64,000 bases of DNA from Himantopus leucocephalus (Eukaryota; Chordata; Aves; Charadriiformes; Recurvirostridae): positions 108,530,349-108,594,348 of the forward strand of contig RSEF01000003.1 of assembly GCA_003993805.1 (NCBI GenBank). The letters are read 5' to 3'. The notes beneath the pieces were generated by a model, which worked only from the letters and a program-made list of their open reading frames with translations, did not search any database and had not been told where the DNA came from. Of this stretch, positions 46,901 to 59,632 are shown in pieces (positions within the stretch are counted from its first letter, which is position 1; every line of letters begins with the position of its first letter). Both the position numbers and the translations under genes were made by a program.

Positions 46901-49900
46901 TGTGCTGGAGCTGTCTCGGAGCACACAAAACAACTCCTTTCCCCTGATACTAAACCAGGAGGTGCGCTCCAGAAGTTCACTTCACAGCTCTGTGTGCTAG
47001 TGAACGTTCAGTCCATGACACCAGAATATATCTGGACTCAGGTAAAACCTCCAAAATACATATACAGGGGACATCATGTGCTCAGCACCAAGAGTTTTGC
47101 TCTACAGATCCATTCCTCTTGGGCCACACAACTTCTTAAATTTGACATAATCCAAGGATGAGCAGTTAACATTTTTTGGCTTTGTGCTTTGGTTCTGTTT
47201 AGTACAGACATTACGACTAGTAAGGGGCTAAATCCATTGTTATTTAATGCTAGTCAGAACTTTAATATACATTTCTTTATTGCAACGCTATTTACCACAA
47301 TCAGCAGGACATGGCGGTAAAAGGCTCAGCATCTTCCCTGATTTCCCAGCAATCATAGGAAGATGTAACTTGCATCAATACTCACCTTAAGGAAACATTC
47401 ATATCAAGCTGCCCAGAGCTGCAGCATCTCAAACAGGAACCAGCAAGAAAAAAGCCTCTCAGAAAACTAAACCAAAAACTACCAAAGCCCACCTTCCCTC
47501 CAACCAAGTGAGCTCCTGCCTGGGAACATCAGTTAGTGAAACACACTGGTGTGCAGCATCTTACTTCAAAAATAATTTGAGAAAAGTAATCTTCCCTTTA
47601 AAAACCCTACTGGTCCAGTGTTGCATAATAAAACATAATCCAGAAGTCCTGTAAAAATTAGAATTCATAGAAAACTGAACTGAATTTTTAGCTGTGTGTT
47701 GACAGATGCACTACTGGAGGCAATTTCACCCAGGTGACTGAGTTGGGATCCAGTTTAGGATGATCATCCCAAGGTGCCAAGAGTAATTGAAGGAAAGAAA
47801 ATTCTCTCTCCACTTTTCCCGTGTTCATTTTCTTGTTCCTAGCAGTTGCTTGTAATAATTTCCAAATGTGGGAGCCTGATAGGGTGAAACAATTGGGAAG
47901 TACTTTGCTGTCAGCAGCAACCTGAACTAATTCTGCTTTATTAGCATTATGCAGAATAATTTCTTGCAGAACTGTAAAGGCTTTCTTGGGAATATTTCTG
48001 ACAAAAACTGCTGGAAGTTGGTTTCATCGTGAGGTAAAGATGTTTTCCAAATTCTGTTCTGGATCTCCTCTTCAGAAATACTTAACAGAGAATCATAATC
48101 TTATTAGGCAATCTCAGTAATCCAAAATTAATATATGTGTATAGAAAATTGCTCATAGCAATGTTTTTCATTAGTAAGAACAGTAGGGAACAAGTGAGTT
48201 AAAGTTTCAACACATGGACAGGGACTGTATATAGAAAAATCAGATACTATAAGGAAATGTATTATCATGGCAATTTAAAATAAATATTGTGACACAGGTA
48301 ACATATCAGTGCGGACAGCCAAATATTAATGGCACAATGTTATATAATACAGTAGTGTTCCTCAGAAAATGGGATAAACATTGCACAGTTCCCCTGTGTG
48401 AATAGTTCCATTAAATCATCACAAACACATGTATGACAAAGCAGGCAGTTTTTTTATTTTAATTTAAGATTTTGACTATGCCCAGTAGTGCCTCCCTGAG
48501 TCACAGAGAAGAGACATATTCCCAGGGTTTCTGTTCAGCTGTATTCACTCATCCAAGCCAAATTCTTTGGACTGAATCCAGCAGCTTTACACAAGTGGAA
48601 GTTCCGCCTGCTAGAAATATCAAGATCCCCTGTGATTTCAAAGCAAAACTTATGTGCTTGCAAACAATTGCGCTCCACCACCCATACAGCCTTATTAAAG
48701 CTGGTCTCAGGAATGCAGAAATCACAGCGCCAGAAAGTGAGCAAGTTAAAGGAGGGTGCAGGAGGGAACCTGAGCTAACAGAGTACTAACAGAGAACTTT
48801 GCCTGGGTCTCAAAATGATCTCTATCTGCTAATCACTGTAAAATACAAAATGTTTAAACCTTTTATTAATTAGATTAGAACTATTCCCACTTTCTGCAAA
48901 GTAATTTTGTAAAATTTTGTAAATGCCATCAGGTCGTGCCTTAAACTCAGCAGAAGAGAGTGTTTGCCAACCAAATGCATCTAACAGCATGGTGGAAATG
49001 CCAGCAATGGTTTGAGAAAGGGCACAAACCTTACTGGCAAACTGAAATCATATATTCCAAGTTATAGAAATAAAGGGATTGGGTGGGGTTTTTTGGGTTT
49101 TTTTGGTTTTTTTTTTTATTTTATTTTATTTTAGATAAATCCATATGGCTTCCAGCTGGACTATTCAATGAGAAGGGTAACATTTGGTATGCAATGCCAA
49201 CCGTAGCTTGAATTTCTTAAAGGTCTCTCTAACATTGTATCAAATCCCAATTTTTGTAATTTAAAATAGTAGCATCACTGCCTAAAATGGCTTTACTGCA
49301 CTGCTTTTTAAATGACCTGTCTATGTGCTGACAAAATCTAAATAAAATCTGTTCATCAGCAATATGAAGTGCTTCATGAAATTAGTAAGAACAGTTCTGT
49401 GTGTTTTGTGAGGTCAGGAAATTGCTGGTCTTAAGAAGCAAAACAATCTGAAAGATGATAATCTGGTTTACCTTTTTACCTTTAAAAGCCACAGCAGTTC
49501 ACCTCAACTTTCTGTCTTGTTGCTTTTCTGGTCCATCTAGCTATCTTTTATATTAAAGCTTTCTTGTTCAGCCTCATAGTATTATTATTCAGCCTAATGG
49601 CATGCATTCTTCATTGCCCACCTGAAGTCTGAATTTATAAAACTGTCAGCTGCGTAGCACTGTGGACTCAAAGGCCTCTATATTAATCAGTTTTGCTGTG
49701 CTTCGCTGAAGTATTAGTTTTTGTGTACTGGTGAGTAACATAGGCAATACGGCACATCAGTCAAGGTCTACCGGGAACAAGCTCAGACAATTTCTCGTTG
49801 CTTCCCCAAGCTCCTTTTTATGTCTCCGAATCATCAGCTACAGGTGCAACGACTCCACCGTATGTGCACATCGAAGACAAAACATTTAGTCCTCTCTGTG

Positions 49901-49959
49901 CTTTGTCCCTGAAGCACTAAAAAAAACCCCAAAATTAGCTGTTCTCAATAACTGCATTT
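43961..49959. other. Gene-poor unique DNA
   Basis: No gene recognised. It contains an A run at 44570-44592 followed by an unresolved base at 44613, and a T-rich stretch with TTTTA repeats at 49086-49134. Confidence 0.6.
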
Positions 49960-50300
49960 GCAGGGAACGCACACTCTTATGCTGATGCATAAAAAAGGCC
50001 ACGGATGTGATATTTCTATACCTGTGTTAATGATGACAGATATAAATTTTCTAAATACTGTACACATAACCCTCTGTTAAATTCAGCTCTTTTTAAATAT
50101 CACTCATTCTTCATTTGCTCCTTATCCCCTCCCAAGCCCAATTAATTACACTATTATCTCTTTTATAATATTTGTACTTAATCCTTCATGATCCTTCTTG
50201 TCTCATTAGCTGAAATATAATAGAAAGTGAGTGAAAAAATCCAGGTTAAACTGCAGGGAATTTCCTGCTGTCTAATCAGAGATCTTTTTTTAGCTTACAA
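49960..50300. promoter_or_regulatory. Probable conserved noncoding element
   Basis: Unique AT-rich sequence with homeodomain-type cores (CCCAATTAATTACACTATTA) and paired words such as TATGCTGATGCATAA. No coding or repeat signature. Inference from texture. Confidence 0.35.
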
Positions 50301-50891
50301 AGTGGCACTACTGCTGTGCTACAGGAGTTTTAAAGCTTGGGTTTTTTCTTAGTTAGAATGTATGAATTTGAAGCACATATGCAAGAGGACTTCAGATACT
50401 TTAGAGCATCTTAGACCTTATGCAATTTTGAGGGAAGTGATTGAATCACAGAGTTAAATGTTTATTTCTCTGGAGAACTAAACAAGCTGCTGTAAAGGTG
50501 CTTAATGGATATTTCCTCATATAGAAGCAACTAGACTGAAAAGTCTTGACGTGCCAAGAAGATAGATCTTTTTGGACAAGCACCATGTGCACAGGCTAAA
50601 ATCCTCCTGGGCTGACACTTGTGAAGGGCTGAATTCAGCTGTCCAGTGAAGGATGGAGCTGGAGGAATCCACCTCTTGTGCTCCTGTTCCTCTCTAAATG
50701 TCTACTTCAGGGAACCTTGAGGGTTATATTCCATAAAGTTTGTGCAATGGTCGCATCTGATGGCAATTATGACCACAAAGCAAGAGGACTGAATAGGGCA
50801 TTCAGTGCCTTAGGTGGCTAAAAGTGTGATGGGGGTGATGGCAGCAAAGAACATGGATCACTGAAAGGTCTGCAGGCTCAGGTCACCTCGC
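50301..50891. other. Unique noncoding DNA
   Basis: No gene or repeat recognised between the candidate element above and the tandem repeat. Confidence 0.6.
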
Positions 50892-51055
50892 CACACACGC
50901 ACAGAGCAATGTGGTACCCAGACAGCAATGTCACACACGCACAGAGCAATGTGGTACCCAGACAGCAATGTCACACACGCACAGAGCAATGCCACGCGCG
51001 CACAGCAGTGCGGTAAGTAGCAATGCAACACGCGCCCAGCAGCACAACAGCCACC
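50892..51055 (+). repeat. Tandem repeat with 40-base unit
   Basis: The unit starting CACACACGCACAGAGCAATG recurs at 50892, 50932 and 50972; the first two copies are identical and the third diverges into CG-richer, decayed copies (CACGCGCGCACAGCAGTG) up to about 51,055. Open frames on both strands come from the repeat. Confidence 0.9.
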
Positions 51056-51079
51056 CACTCATGCACACCCACTGCCTGC

Positions 51080-51620
51080 CCGCTCCCCGCCTGCCCATGG
51101 CACTCAGTGGGTGTCCGTCTGTCCCCTCCATATGGTCCAGCCGCCTCCCCACTCCCCTGCCCCATCGCAGCCAGGCGAGAGGGCGGCGGGGCGGCCTGGG
51201 GGAGAGAGCCGGGGGCGATGGCAGGGATAATGGGCGCTGTGTGTCGGGCCGTAAACTGCACAGTGTTGGGGAGGACACGGGGAAGCCGTGTCGGTTTCTG
51301 CTCATCCATCACCTGTCAGGGCTCTGCTCCAGCAGCCCCGAGATGAAAGAGCCCAGCTTTGTCTATTGTCTCTCTCGCCGGTCACTCTGGAACCGTTCCC
51401 ATGCTGGAGCCTTGATGTTAATCCCAGTGAACTGGGTGGCTGTCAGGCCAACATGTCGGCAATTTAGTAAAAAATCATTTTGGGGTAGACGCTCCGCTGA
51501 GTTATCTTCCCTATCGTGTTGCTCTCTGTCTTTGCAAGCTGCGCTAATCTTTTTCCCATCAGCGACAGGGCTCCGGGGACTCGCTCACATGCGCCCGCAG
51601 CCCTCCACCCCTCTGCGGGA
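51080..51620. promoter_or_regulatory. GC-rich block, possible regulatory element
   Basis: The left half (51140-51260) is CpG-rich (GAGGGCGGCGGGGCGGCC). The right half (51340-51560) is complex unique sequence with SOX-like words (CTTTGTCTATTGTCTC) and GGAACCGTTCC. A 243-codon open frame (50911-51642) crosses it, but it begins inside the tandem repeat and has biased composition, so no gene is called. It could be an enhancer or the CpG-rich start of an unannotated noncoding transcript. Confidence 0.4.
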
Positions 51621-52264
51621 TCACGGACATTACGGACTGTGAAAAGCTACACATAACTTCCTGCAAGGTTAGGAGGGGGCAACTTTTAAGTCTCTAAACC
51701 TACAGCAAATGGTTCCTTTCTGAGCAGGCATAGTTGAGAAGTAAATGTCACGTCCTCGCTACATGATCCATGTAGTTTCCCTCTTTACATTTATTATTTT
51801 CCTCTTTACTTTTATTACTTTTACTAAACACTTTTATCATTTATTTAAAAAAGAAAAACCCACTCTGCCTCACATCTTTTTCCTAGGGCATGCAATTTCC
51901 CCCCTTACCTGGTGTTTAAAACTAAAAGCTTGGCAACTTTACGTTTACCTTTATCTTGGCAATCTTAATTAAAAAATAGAAAAAATCTCTCAGCCTTGGA
52001 GAATCAAAGCTCAGTGTTATGGAGAAGTTGTAGCTGCAGAAATGCTAAATTCTGTCTTGGTAACCAGTTTAGGGCTTTTTCTTGTCTCTGAACTTCTTAG
52101 CAGATGAAGACATTTACCATAGCTGTATTACAGATAAATACCTATGAGCTAGTTTTTTGTTAACTGTCAAGCAGATAATACACTTCAAAACGAACCATTA
52201 GGCATATAGTAGTAAAGTGTCAGGAGCTGTATCTCATTCAGTCCTGTACCGTTAGACCTGAGTC
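51621..52264. other. Unique noncoding DNA
   Basis: AT-rich sequence between the GC-rich block and the CR1; no gene or repeat recognised. Confidence 0.6.
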
Positions 52265-53316
52265 TCTTGGAGGCACCTTCCAAACGATTCCGCAGGAACA
52301 GCTTGTCCCAGTTGCAACTGGAACACAGGCAACCTGTTCTGGAAGCACCAAGAATGGTGACAAGTGGCATCCCTCAGAGGTCTTTATTGGGACCAGTACT
52401 TCTTAATATCTTCATCAATGACACAGACAGTGGGATCAAGTGCACCCCCAGCAGGTTTGAAGATGACACCAAGCTGAATGGTGCAGTTGACATCCCTGAG
52501 GGATGGGATGCCATCCAGAGGGACCTGGACAAGCTCGAGAAGTGGGCCCATACACACCTCATGAGGTTCAACAAGGCCAAGTGCAAGGTCTTGGATCGGG
52601 GCAATCCCCAGTAACAATATCAGCTGGAGGATGAAGGGATTGAGAGCAGCCCTGAGGATAAGGACTTGGGGGTGTTGGTTGATGAGAAGCTCAACATGAG
52701 CTGGCAATGTACGCTCGCAACCGTATCCTGGGCTGCATCAAAAGAAGCATGGCCAGCAGGTTGAAGGAGGTGATTCTGCCCCTCTACTCTGATCTCCTGA
52801 GAACCCTCCTGGAGTCCTGTATCCAGCTCTGGAGCCCTCAGCACAGGAAGGACATGGACCTGTTGGAGCGGTTCCAGAGGAGGGCCACGAAAATGCTCAG
52901 AGGGCTGGAGCAGCTCTGCTATGAAGACAGGGTGAGAGAGTTGGGGGTGCTCAGCCTGGCTCTGGGGAGACCTTGTTGCAGCCTTTCAGTACTTAAAAGG
53001 AGCTTATACAAAAGATGGGGATAAACTTTTTAGTAAGGCTTGTTGTGATAGGACAAGGGGTAATGGCTTTAGACCAAAAGAGGGTAGATCTAGACTAGAT
53101 AGAAGGAAGAAATTTTTTACCATGAGGGTGATGAAACAGTGGCACAAGTTGCCCAGAGAGATGGCAGATGTCCCATCCCTGGAAACATTCCAGATCAGGT
53201 TGGACGGGTCTCTGAGCAACCTGATGTAGTTGAGGTTGTCCCTGCTCATTGCAGGGGGCTCAGATTAGATGACCTTTAAAGGTCTCTTCCAACTCAAGCT
53301 ACTCTATGATTCTAAG
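52265..53316 (+). repeat. CR1 LINE copy, 1.05 kb, reverse-transcriptase part to 3' end
   Basis: The + strand reads the second half of the CR1 reverse transcriptase ([32 protein letters not shown]) followed by the ORF2 tail and the 3' end GACCTTTAAAGGTCTCTTCC ... CTATGATTCT. The catalytic box normally FADD reads FEDD. A jump in the reading near 52,700 marks an internal deletion. It is 5'-truncated and dead. Confidence 0.95.
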
Positions 53317-54972
53317 AGCTTAGTACCGTGAACGTGGTCAGCTCATGCCAGTTGATGTGGGAGCCCAATGAACGGGCTTTGGAGTGTTTTAATTTCTAAG
53401 TATAGACACCCTCTGGTGCCAAAAAAAAAAAAAAAAAAGGCACAGGATTTTAGGTCTTCTGGTCTCAGAAAAACTGTGTGCTTCTATTCCATAGGTAGTT
53501 CACAGAGGGAGTTAGGCATCCCTGACGAGATGTAAGGGCGGTGGGCATGACACCATGTGCATGGTCGGTGTTTCTGCCTAGAAGCAGCCACTAGGGACAC
53601 ATCCTCAAAACTGCCTGTCAGGCGTGACCATTATGTGACTGTTGCAGGGCTCCTTCATACTGCTGGGATCCATGGCTCCAAGAAACAGACATGAGCAGGA
53701 TACAGAAAGTGAGGCTGCAGAAAGTCCCTTGGCATAGCAAAGTACAAAAAGTGAAGGCTATTTGCAAAAATCATTCCTTCATATAAGGTCTTGAACTATC
53801 TTAAATGTAAAGGGATAAAGTTCTCAGGGGGCTAAAGTTCTGGAAATCAAATAAAATCCTGTTTTCAATAGATATTAATCCTGCATATCATCAGTATGGT
53901 ATTGTAACAGAACTGGAATTTAAATGGTATGAAAAGAAGCAAATGTATTTTTCATATTGACGTTAGCTTTTCAATATTAGTTCTTCACAAGTCAAAACAG
54001 AATGCTCCTGTCTCACTTAGTGAAGTCATTTTGCAGTAACAGCAGCAAAGGAGTTCTTGGTTGGTGATTCTTTGGATTGATTTTTTTTTTTGTTCTGAAA
54101 ATCTGCTAGCTTTGCCAAAACTCTACTCTTTCTGGAGTATTTCCAGTGACTTTGGTTTGTGCAAAATTCGCTTAATGACATGCTTTTTGAAATCCCACCT
54201 TAGAATGTCTACTTAGAAGCTATTGGAAAATTCGGATTTGCATAGGAACCAATCAGTAAGGTTGACAGAATGCTAGTAATGCATATATAGTAAGAGAATA
54301 TGATTATTTTTTTTTTAATTAGTTTTTACAAGAAGTAGGGAGAAAGGACTTGCAAAGAGATTTCTACACTGAGAGTTACCTCAGCGCAAACTAACCCTAC
54401 CAAAGGAAATTTTGGGCATTAGTGCAGAGGAGGTCTAGATGAACAGACGTCACAGACACACATGCACTGTACAGTTGTATTTGCATGCTGCTAGCTGGAA
54501 TTAAGCTCAAGATGAGATTTTCTCTCTCTTGGGTGCAGGCCCATAAGAATACTCAATTCCCTTAGAATACTGAGGCTGAATTGCATTAAATCAACTGTAC
54601 AATGTCAAAATAGGAACAAATATAAACAACTTTAAGTCACGTTGAAGTGCTGCACTTGAAGCATTTATTTCAGGGAAGGTTTATTTATTGAAAGCAATGA
54701 TCCAGTGTGTCTTACACTGCAACACCTGGTGGCCCATAGCAACTTCTGTCTTAGAGTTTGTGTTCATAAGCTTTCAATGATCACTGTAGCATAGTGTATT
54801 TACCTGATTTTCTTTGCAATACTATTTTAAGAGTGTTTAGTGGCTTCTGCCTCCTGAGATCACCAAAAATACCTACTGTCTACTGGTGTTCTTGTGCCCT
54901 GCCCCAACTGGCTAGTATTATCTAAAAGCAAACATTTCTTGTGGATAGATCCCACGCACCATTTTCTGCAGT

Positions 54973-54998
54973 AACAACAACAACAACAACAACAACAA
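54973..54998 (+). repeat. CAA microsatellite
   Basis: About eight CAA units in a row, followed by an A-rich tail. Confidence 0.95.
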
Positions 54999-57900
54999 AA
55001 AACCCAACAATACAAAACCACCTCCAAAATCCAGAAAGGCCACTTTACTCAACAACCTACAAGGCTTGTGTGTGTGCACAAACTTAAAAAAAAATGTTAT
55101 TTAAAAGCTAAGCTGTGCTGCATACTGAATAGGAGAGAACCTGATTGAGGCATCTTACCGAGATGGGGCTGCACTGGTCTACAAAAGATCTCTTCATCCT
55201 CTTGTCAAGAGCATGGTGGCCATGCAAAGGAGTTCTGGTGAGAAAGAAGCTTTTTTGGGGGGAGGTAGAAGCTCCTAGGTGGAGGGACAGTTTAGGAACA
55301 GAGCCACTGTATAGGCAAAGTCAAGGTAGTGCTCAGCATATCACTGTGGCTGTTCTCCTGACAGTTGAAGGATGCCTTTTTTAAGTCAAGAGATATTTGC
55401 TAGTACTCTTTCTACTGTACTGACATTTGACATGGCATTTCAAAAGTGCATGCGGAACTTTGATGAACCCGACTACTGATTTCCCTGTATCCCCTGTGAT
55501 CCTGGTTTCATGAGTTACCACTTGTCAGCTGAGTGGCGGTAGCTGGCGTCAGCTGAGTGGCAGTAGCTGGCTCGGTGTTTGTAGCAAAAGTAGATAAAAT
55601 GAGTCACACCAGACCTCAGTGAAAAAGGTAATACTCTTATGTTATCCTTGGCAGTAGCAATGGGCTGCGATTAAGTATGCAGTGAGCTGCTGTGGTTCAG
55701 CTGATTTGTGATAACTCATTAATATTCATCATCATCCTTGATCACACGTCAGAGCCCTCAGTTTTCTTTAGCTCCTTTAAAAAGTCTCAGGCAGGGATTA
55801 TGCCTTGGGAAGAACCTTCCACCTTTGCACAGGTACGATTTTCCCAGGAGTTTAAGCCTGTAGCAGCTGGGGGACGTTCTGCCCTTGAGACTCTGTTGTG
55901 AATCACATTTAAGTAAGAAAGAAACTCAAATCCTACCCTGGCCTCTGGTTGGTATAGTAAATCTGTAAAAATCACTCCAGCTGAGAGGTATGGATCCACA
56001 TAGACCTATGCAGAATGTAAAGCACGTAATCCTGAGAAAACTGCCTGGGCCACATAGGAGAGGAGATGTAGCATACACAGAATACATAACAGGGACATGT
56101 GCAAAGACAGACTCCTCTCCCACAGGTGATTTGTGAGAGTTAACGTTTGGGTTGTGAGACATTTAACCACTGCCTTCTCCCCCCTCAGCCTGTTTGATAA
56201 CGACTGGGGGGAAAGGTGCAAGTTGCTCCTTGCAGCATAAACGATGACAGAGCTGGGTGGCCCAGGCAAAAATAAGGTTTACAAAGCAGTTTTTTAAAAG
56301 CAGGCATTTAAACCCAGGGTATTGTACCCTTTCTGTCAGCTAAAGTGGCTTTTTATGGATATCAGCTCATGGGGCTGGACTGAAGGTATGCCAGGAATGC
56401 CGGATAGGTCAGCTGGGTGCTGAACTGACATGTCCTAAAGGAGTGAGACATGATCCAAGAGCAATGCCAATATTAAAACATGTGTTAGGGTGTGTTAGGA
56501 CAAAAAATGTTCAATACCTACTACTTTTGATAGTCCTCAGTTCTGCGCAGCAGCAGTGAGCAGTCCATGAGTTGTTTTATTGATGACACCATAGGCTGTG
56601 AGACAAACCCCATGCATAAAGATTTTCAGGTTTGCTTTATGGCCTTTTCAATAAAGAGTAATCTTTTTTTCAATAAGATAAGAATTATTGACAATCCTTT
56701 AAATTATGAAAAATGCCTGAAATATACCTTAGCTAATTTAGCTTTAATAGGAAAGTAATTACAAAGCCAATACATACCTATTGATTTCTACAATTACATT
56801 TACTGGACTTCATCATCTCCTACAGTTACACGCACACAGTCTGCTAAATCTTTCAATTCATACTTTAAAATCTTTGAGAGGGACCTGTATCTTATTAAGG
56901 TTAAAGGCATTGCTGAGTACAGGAATCCATTTTCAGTTGTTTAGAATTTCCCCTATTTTCTGGGCTATTAGTTTTTAAGCCAAGCATCTGCTTCGTGTGG
57001 AATTCTGTGCATGTGCACAGAAAATTTTGTGCAAAATTTTTCAGCTGTTTCAGAAAACGAATATGTCACTTTTGAGAAAAGTATATGATTTTGTTCATTA
57101 CAGAGGTGATTTACTTTAGGTAATCCAATTACCCACATGCCACAGGGCTTTAAATTTGGCAGGGAGGCACTGAGCCTTTTACAGCATCTCAGTCCTCATC
57201 TTCCCACAGTAGCGAAACATGTCACCCCATTCTCCCTGTAAAGTCATTCCTTTTTCTCAGTTCATTCTCTGCACTTTTACACACTCCCCAGATCTCAGGC
57301 CAAGTTTCTTTTTTTGTGCCTGAGCAGGAGGTTTGGCCAGAGACCTCCCAGAGCCCCCTCCCAGGCGGCTGGTTTGATCTCTGATTCTCCATCCAGCCTC
57401 AGCTCCGCACCGGCACTGTTTTTCACATCCTGCTCACATTTTTCTCCCAGTCTCCTGCTGCAAGCTGCTTTTTTTTTGCCTTTTTTTTTTTTTTTTTTAA
57501 AGAAACCCAGTGTCAAGTTCAAACCCTCATTTCATATTTCTAAAGCTTTGCTGTTCCTGAACTTTACTGTACATTCCTTTTCCCTACATTTTTTTCTTGG
57601 TTTTACTGGGATCTCTTCCTTTTCTGAAGCACATTTAACCCTGTCTGGATTGCTTCTAAATTCCTGCAGTACCACACTAAAAATACAGCCTTTTCCCTAC
57701 AGGGGACCAAAAAGATTACAGAGACTGGAGAAGCTCCTTGCAACTTCACCCACACACCTGGGCAAGGGTGAGGCTCCCTTTGCTTCCTCCAGGCTCACTC
57801 CTCGTGACCTCATTCAAAATCCTGACTCAGATAAAACTCTCCTTGAAATCGATGGCTATATAGACTAATTAAGAACTTCTGGACTGGAACCAAACATCTA

Positions 57901-59559
57901 GTTGGAAACCTAATTAGGGATGATTATAAGTTGATTGTCTACAGTAAATAAAATAGGCTTTCTTGATTTTCCTTTCTGCTCTTCTTGGAAAGTTGAGAGT
58001 GACTGCAGGAAAAAAGTTTGTGTTGAGGTTGTGTTTTGTGCAGTGCTGTATGTAGGTGGCCACTCTTTGTGAGCGTTCAACACTGTACAAATCTTCTTGA
58101 TTAAAAAAAACACAACAGATTTTTAAAAAACACATGCTAAAATTCACAAACTTCTGTCAGTGAATGTGCCTGGGTTCATTTCTCAGGAGACAGGGTAGAA
58201 ACACCATTGCTTTACCCAGCTGTAACTGAAAAGTTCTATTGAAAGGAGTGGTAGAAAAATTACTATATGAATCTGTATGAGATTGCAAGTCTGGTCTTAT
58301 GCTTCATTTCCGCTGCTTTTTCAGTTCTTTGAATTCTATAGCAGGCTGTTAGCTTTAACTTGCTGGTGGGATCTGACCAAGCCACAGTCCAAACATCACC
58401 GAAGTCACACTGAAAAACTCACGGGGAACTTCAATGAGGACTGAAACAGTTTATGTATCCTGTGCTTTTTGTTAGACTCTGGAAAATAAGATTTCATTGT
58501 GAATTAAAAAATGGCACCATAAACAGCCCTATGTAAAGAATTCAATTATAAATGTGTATAGTATGGTATAGTTCCTGTAAGCACAGGAATTGCATATCCA
58601 GTGCTGGGATTATTATTCAAGAAAACTGTTGTTCTTTGGTATCAACAAATGGAATTAGTTTATGCTTAGGCTGATGTTGTAGAGGCCCGACTGCTGATGC
58701 CAGGCAAGTTAGCTTGAGTATTTACACTACAAACTAAAATACATGGTTTGTGTGACAAAATTTGATGAACAATACCAAAACGTTAAAAATTGTCATTTCT
58801 AACTTTTTTTCTCCCTCCATGACCTGTAGAATTTCATTCATACTGACATTAACGGACAGCAGTTTTCCAAAAATAAGCACAGAATAGTAGCTTTTTGTGC
58901 AATATATTTCAGATGTGGTAATCTGTTCTGACTCCATTTCTTTCCTTGACCAGGTGGGGGTGTTCTTGGCATAACATTTCTCAAGAGTGAGATCCACAAA
59001 TACATGGCAATTCTCTGCTGACATCTGGCAAAAGTTGGTTTTAGTCTATGTTCAAACTCTGACAGCATACAGATGGGATCACCATTTTGACTGGGTCATA
59101 GGAATGGTCTTATTCTGAGTCTTATTACACCGAAATCCACAACAATGAGTCTGGGCCAATGGTTCTGGAGCAGTGTATTATAATTAATATAATCATTGGA
59201 CCCAGCGTGGAATAAATGCCCTAACAGAAGTGTTCTGTTTAGTGTTTAAGTCTCTAGCTAGAGGAAGATTTGGGGGGAAAAGGAATTTTTTTTTTTTTGC
59301 CTTTGTTAAAATTATGGAACAAATTAAGAATTCTGCAAATAGTTTTCTGTAGTCTATAAATAAAGTTAGCCTTTTTTTTCTGAATTGTTTTTTATCCTAC
59401 ACCTGTGAGTTACTAAGTAGCTCCAGAACTGTGTTAACGTTAACTTAGTATTTATATGGATGCATATAGACTTTTGTGCTTTATTACCTTTATACCTAAA
59501 AAGAGAAGGGAGTAGTAGTTTACAATGATCTTGTTAGACAGTGAAGAGTTTTACAGGGT

Positions 59560-59632
59560 GAAAAAATGGTACAAGATCCAGTCACACAGAGAGGCTGCGA
59601 CCAAGTCAGGAAATGAAGCCAGGGTAGTGCCA
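59560..59632 (+). repeat. Possible MIR-like SINE remnant
   Basis: The words CCAGTCACACAGAGAGGCTG and AGTCAGGAAATGAAGCCAGG resemble the MIR/CORE-SINE segment 'cacacagc...caggaattgaacccagg'. Too short and decayed for certainty. Confidence 0.35.

Noticed and set aside
50892..51055. CRISPR-like array
   Set aside because: The repeats are contiguous 40-base units without spacers, in a vertebrate genome.
50911..51642. Longest open frame in the window, 243 codons
   Set aside because: It starts inside the 40-base tandem repeat, has overlapping frames of similar length on the other strand, and shows no domain. GC-rich DNA with few stop codons explains it.
52267..53024. Open frames that look like a reverse-transcriptase gene
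   Set aside because: They are pieces of a truncated CR1 with an altered catalytic box and an internal deletion, not a working gene.
57314..57868. 184-codon + strand open frame
   Set aside because: Dominated by Ser, Leu and Phe from pyrimidine-rich sequence and a poly(T) run; no splice signals or family resemblance.
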